Shown: one piece after another, positions 6,080 through 7,777 of the stretch
Numbering within the stretch: position 1 is the stretch's first letter
Layout: every line of letters starts with the position of its first letter
Source of the DNA: JAKFWF01 sp031401535
Lineage (GTDB): Bacteria > Pseudomonadota > Alphaproteobacteria > Rhizobiales > Hyphomicrobiaceae
Direction of reading: 5' to 3'
NCBI GenBank assembly: GCA_031401535.1
Contig: JANNRP010000075.1
Span: forward strand, 1 to 7,777
DNA length: 7,777 nt
The notes under the pieces: generated by a model
Seen by the model: only the letters and a program-made list of their open reading frames with translations
What the model was told of the DNA's origin: nothing
The model's database searches: none
Translations under genes and position numbers: made by a program

Positions 6080-6102
6080 TTTGGCCGCACGCAGCGGTCA
6101 AA
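6080..6102 (+). repeat. Nine-pair hairpin between hsp20 and DUF1150
   Basis: TTTGGCCGC (6080-6088) pairs with GCGGTCAAA (6094-6102) through a five-base loop ACGCA. All nine pairs form, one of them G-U. It lies 56 bases after the hsp20 stop. AAAATG rather than a T-run follows, so it is not a standard terminator. It may stabilise or cap the hsp20 part of the message, pause polymerase, or be a processing site. Confidence 0.5.
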
Positions 6103-6115
6103 ATGTAAAGACAGG

Positions 6116-6155
6116 CATGACGTGCTTGGACCCTGAGAAGGAGGTTTGCGTCATG
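6116..6155 (+). promoter_or_regulatory. Start-codon-enclosing inverted repeat with strong Shine-Dalgarno for DUF1150
   Basis: CATGACG (6116-6122) and CGTCATG (6149-6155) are perfect inverted arms. The right arm contains the ATG of DUF1150 (6153-6155). The 26-base loop holds a strong Shine-Dalgarno, AAGGAGG (6138-6144), eight bases before the ATG. ACC at 6130-6132 could pair with GGT at 6143-6145 and cover part of it. Such a structure could mask initiation. The Shine-Dalgarno decides the start; the regulatory reading is inference. Confidence 0.45.
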
Positions 6156-6449
6156 GTAGAAGAAAAGCGGACACGGGCTGCAAAAGCAGCCAACAAGCGC
6201 AAACTCCTCGCGCAACGTATGAGCGCGGTTGAATTGGCCAAGCTCGGTGGCGGCAAGCTCGCGTACATCAAGATGCTGAGTTCGGATGAGGCAAACAAGA
6301 TTTATCCAGCCGTGAAGGGCTTGCCGACCGGTATTAACTTGTTTGCTTTGCATGCGGCCGACGGAACGCCTCTTGCCTTGACAGACAGTCGACAGGCAGC
6401 CATCGGTCACGCCATGGGTGATAAACTGCACGTTGCCAGCGTTCACTAA
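6153..6449 (+). CDS. DUF1150 family small protein
   Basis: This 98-aa protein matches, from memory, the alphaproteobacterial DUF1150 family, often encoded next to hsp20 genes; its molecular role is unknown. A basic N-terminus (EEKRTRAAKAANKRK, 3-17) precedes the conserved region: VELAKLGGGKLAYIK (26-40), then LPTGINLFALHAADGTPLALTDSRQAAIGHA (57-87) and the tail LHVASVH. There is no signal peptide or membrane segment, so it is probably cytosolic. ATG 6153 has AAGGAGG at eight bases. The frame is open back to a TTG at 6021 overlapping the hsp20 stop, but those 44 codons lack the family's features and a start signal. Its place behind a ROSE-controlled chaperone and before a terminator suggests a job in the heat-shock response. 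Confidence 0.83.
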   Translation: MVEEKRTRAAKAANKRKLLAQRMSAVELAKLGGGKLAYIKMLSSDEANKIYPAVKGLPTGINLFALHAADGTPLALTDSRQAAIGHAMGDKLHVASVH

Positions 6450-6487
6450 CGCCATCAGTCGCACTCGAAATGTCGTCAATCAACGAG

Positions 6488-6513
6488 ACGCCCCGGCAGT
6501 GCTGGGGCGTTTT
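6488..6513 (+). terminator. Rho-independent terminator of the hsp20-DUF1150 unit
   Basis: ACGCCCCGGC (6488-6497) pairs with GCTGGGGCGT (6501-6510) across a three-base loop AGT, ten pairs with one G-U. Together with the T ending the stem it is followed by TTTT (6510-6513). It begins 39 bases after the DUF1150 stop. On the minus strand the stem is preceded by A but not followed by a T-run, so it works mainly for the plus strand, although it also lies downstream of the convergent NDUFA9-like gene. Confidence 0.88.
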
Positions 6514-6539
6514 GCGTAGTCGCCCAACTTCGTGTCGCC

Positions 6540-7523
6540 TTAGCCGCGATAGTGCGAGTATTGTCCCCGCGGGCGAAACCGTTCGAGATAGGCCGGAACG
6601 ATGGTGCCGACAGCGTGCGGGCTGGTAATGCCTAGTCCGTCCAACGTGCGGCCATCGGCCTTTGCACTGGCACTTACGACGTTGTCGGTCTGCAATAGCC
6701 GCACCTGATCGACGGTTATGGGACGCAATGCGTCTGGCAACGGCGTGGTCAGTGCCGCCTGCAGCTTGGCGAGCCAGAAAGGCAGTGGCAGATAGGGGCG
6801 GGTTCGATCGGCCCAGGCCTGTGTCTTGTCGAGAAGTTGCCTGAAACTTAAAACTTCAGGCCCACCGATCTCGTAGATGTGCCCCAGTCGGCCTTGGCCA
6901 CCTGCGACGGCTGCTATGGCTGCCGCCAAATCGCCAACGAATACCGGCTGGAACTTGGTGCGGCCGCCGCCGATCAGCGGCAGAAAGGGAGATAATCGGG
7001 CGAGGTCTGCGAACCGGTTAAAGAACTGATCCTCCGGCCCGAACACAATCGATGGGCGCAAGACCACGGCGTCGGGAAATTCTTCGAGTACACAGTTCTC
7101 ACCCTCGGCCTTGGAGCGCGCGTAGGCGGCCGACGATTTGCGGTCAGCGCCGATGGCCGAGACATGAATGAGGCGTTTGACACCGGCCTCCCGCGCGGCT
7201 TTGGCAATCGCGCGCGCACCATCGGCGTGGATGGCGTCGAAGCTCTGCTTGCCGGTCGGAGCGAGAACGCCGACCAGATTGATCACGACGTCTGCATTGA
7301 TGCAGGCCGCTGCTATCGATCGCGGGTAGCGCAGATTTGCCTGGACGGCGTGAATCTGACCGACTGATCCCATCGGTTGGAGATGGGTTGCAAGGTCGGG
7401 GCGCCGCACGGCGGCACGGACGCGCCATCCGGCTTTCGCCAGCGCACGCACGGTATGGCGCCCCACGAAGCCAGAACCACCAAAAACAGTGACCAGCCTG
7501 TCTTCTGTCGGCGTCGAACTCAT
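6540..7523 (-). CDS. NDUFA9-like atypical short-chain dehydrogenase (complex I 39-kDa-like, NAD(P)-binding)
   Basis: This 327-aa soluble protein is of the extended/atypical SDR class, closest in look to bacterial homologues of mitochondrial complex I subunit NDUFA9. The N-terminal Rossmann motif VTVFGGSGFVGRH (11-23) shows GxxGxxG, followed by RVRAAVRRPD (34-43), suited to NADP(H). Further on are VINLVGVLAP (80-89), IHVSAIGAD (119-127), the YxxxK pair as YARSK (134-138), VVLRPSIVFGPED (153-165) and FQPVFVGDLA (191-200). Catalytic Ser122, Tyr134 and Lys138 all seem to be present, unlike many purely structural homologues. ATG 7523 has GAGGAG ten bases upstream. Roles proposed for relatives include complex I assembly or quinone biosynthesis. 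No nuo genes are nearby, so the role remains open. Confidence 0.85.
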   Translation of the reverse strand: MSSTPTEDRLVTVFGGSGFVGRHTVRALAKAGWRVRAAVRRPDLATHLQPMGSVGQIHAVQANLRYPRSIAAACINADVVINLVGVLAPTGKQSFDAIHADGARAIAKAAREAGVKRLIHVSAIGADRKSSAAYARSKAEGENCVLEEFPDAVVLRPSIVFGPEDQFFNRFADLARLSPFLPLIGGGRTKFQPVFVGDLAAAIAAVAGGQGRLGHIYEIGGPEVLSFRQLLDKTQAWADRTRPYLPLPFWLAKLQAALTTPLPDALRPITVDQVRLLQTDNVVSASAKADGRTLDGLGITSPHAVGTIVPAYLERFRPRGQYSHYRG

Positions 7524-7642
7524 ACGTGCCCGTCTCCTCGGCCAGCGAAACTAATGTGCCTGCCTTACACGAGCCGGGGCACGGCTGGGAAGGCGTTATC
7601 TCATGCCATCCGCATGGAACGGTTGGTGAGCCAATGACGGAA

Positions 7643-7671
7643 TTGACAAGCCGATGCGCGCAGACTACTCA
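7643..7671 (+). promoter_or_regulatory. Sigma-70 type promoter for tRNA-Leu
   Basis: A perfect -35 box TTGACA (7643-7648) is followed after 17 bases by TACTCA (7666-7671), a weak -10 box. Transcription would start near 7678, only a few bases before the mature tRNA, as is common for single tRNA genes. The -35 match is visible; the -10 assignment is uncertain. Confidence 0.5.
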
Positions 7672-7681
7672 ACGGGCCATG

Positions 7682-7766
7682 GCCCAGATGGCGGAATTGG
7701 TAGACGCACTGCTTTCAGGTAGCAGCGCTGCAAGGCGTGGAGGTTCGAGTCCTCTTCTGGGCACCA
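7682..7766 (+). tRNA. tRNA-Leu (anticodon CAG)
   Basis: This is a complete 85-base class II tRNA. The acceptor stem is GCCCAGA (7682-7688) with TCTGGGC (7756-7762), then discriminator A and an encoded CCA (7764-7766). The D arm contains AATTGGTAGAC. The anticodon stem CTGCT/AGCAG encloses the loop TTCAGGT, giving anticodon CAG, which reads the codon CUG. A long variable arm (CGC and GCG around TGCAAG) fits leucine. The T arm is GGAGG, loop TTCGAGT, CCTCT. A run of T begins at 7774, possibly the start of a terminator, but the window ends there. Confidence 0.97.
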
Positions 7767-7777
7767 AGACCACTTTT

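Noticed and set aside
6021..6152. Extended N-terminus of DUF1150 from a TTG overlapping the hsp20 stop
   Set aside because: The 44 extra codons contain a hairpin and a Shine-Dalgarno and do not look like family sequence. The ATG at 6153 has AAGGAGG at ideal spacing.
7602..7616. Small inverted repeat CATGC/GCATG upstream of the NDUFA9-like gene
   Set aside because: It has only five-base arms, no promoter alignment and no T-run, and is expected by chance in GC-rich DNA.

Overview
The window looks like chromosomal DNA from an alphaproteobacterium of the order Rhizobiales, most likely the Bradyrhizobium/Rhodopseudomonas/Nitrobacter group (Nitrobacteraceae). This is inferred from three things: the GC-rich coding style, an hsp20 gene with what appears to be a ROSE-type RNA thermometer, and a DUF1150 gene directly behind it. 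I see no insertion sequence, phage gene, CRISPR array or other sign of a mobile region.

Layout. Positions 130-1700 hold the permease and ATPase of a NitT/TauT-type (nitrate/sulfonate/taurine class) ABC importer, overlapping by ATGA. No substrate-binding protein is present in the window. From 1713 to 3893 the genes alternate in strand: a rhodanese/phosphatase-like DUF442 protein (-), an Lrp/AsnC regulator (+), a MAPEG membrane protein (-) and a PaaI-type hotdog thioesterase (+). Divergent pairs share short promoter regions, and convergent pairs are separated by only 7-12 bases. At 3903-5403 come two minus-strand genes: an unrecognised exported protein with six cysteines, and a TauE/SafE-type membrane permease upstream of it.

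The most informative part is 5443-6513, a heat-shock unit. A heat-shock sigma factor (RpoH) promoter match lies at 5443-5470. It is followed by a roughly 110-base leader whose last hairpin (5558-5578) pairs the Shine-Dalgarno AGGA with UCGCU around a bulged G, the hallmark of a ROSE thermometer. Then come hsp20 (5587-6024), DUF1150 (6153-6449) and a strong intrinsic terminator (6488-6513). The DUF1150 gene has its own strong Shine-Dalgarno, and its start codon lies in one arm of a perfect 7-base inverted repeat. That could be a second, undescribed translational switch in the same transcript.

The window ends with an NDUFA9-like atypical short-chain dehydrogenase (-) and a complete tRNA-Leu(CAG) (+) with encoded CCA and a consensus-like promoter. 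Several genes touch sulfur chemistry (sulfonate-class ABC importer, rhodanese-like protein, TauE/SafE exporter), but they are on different strands and nothing in the sequence proves they work together.
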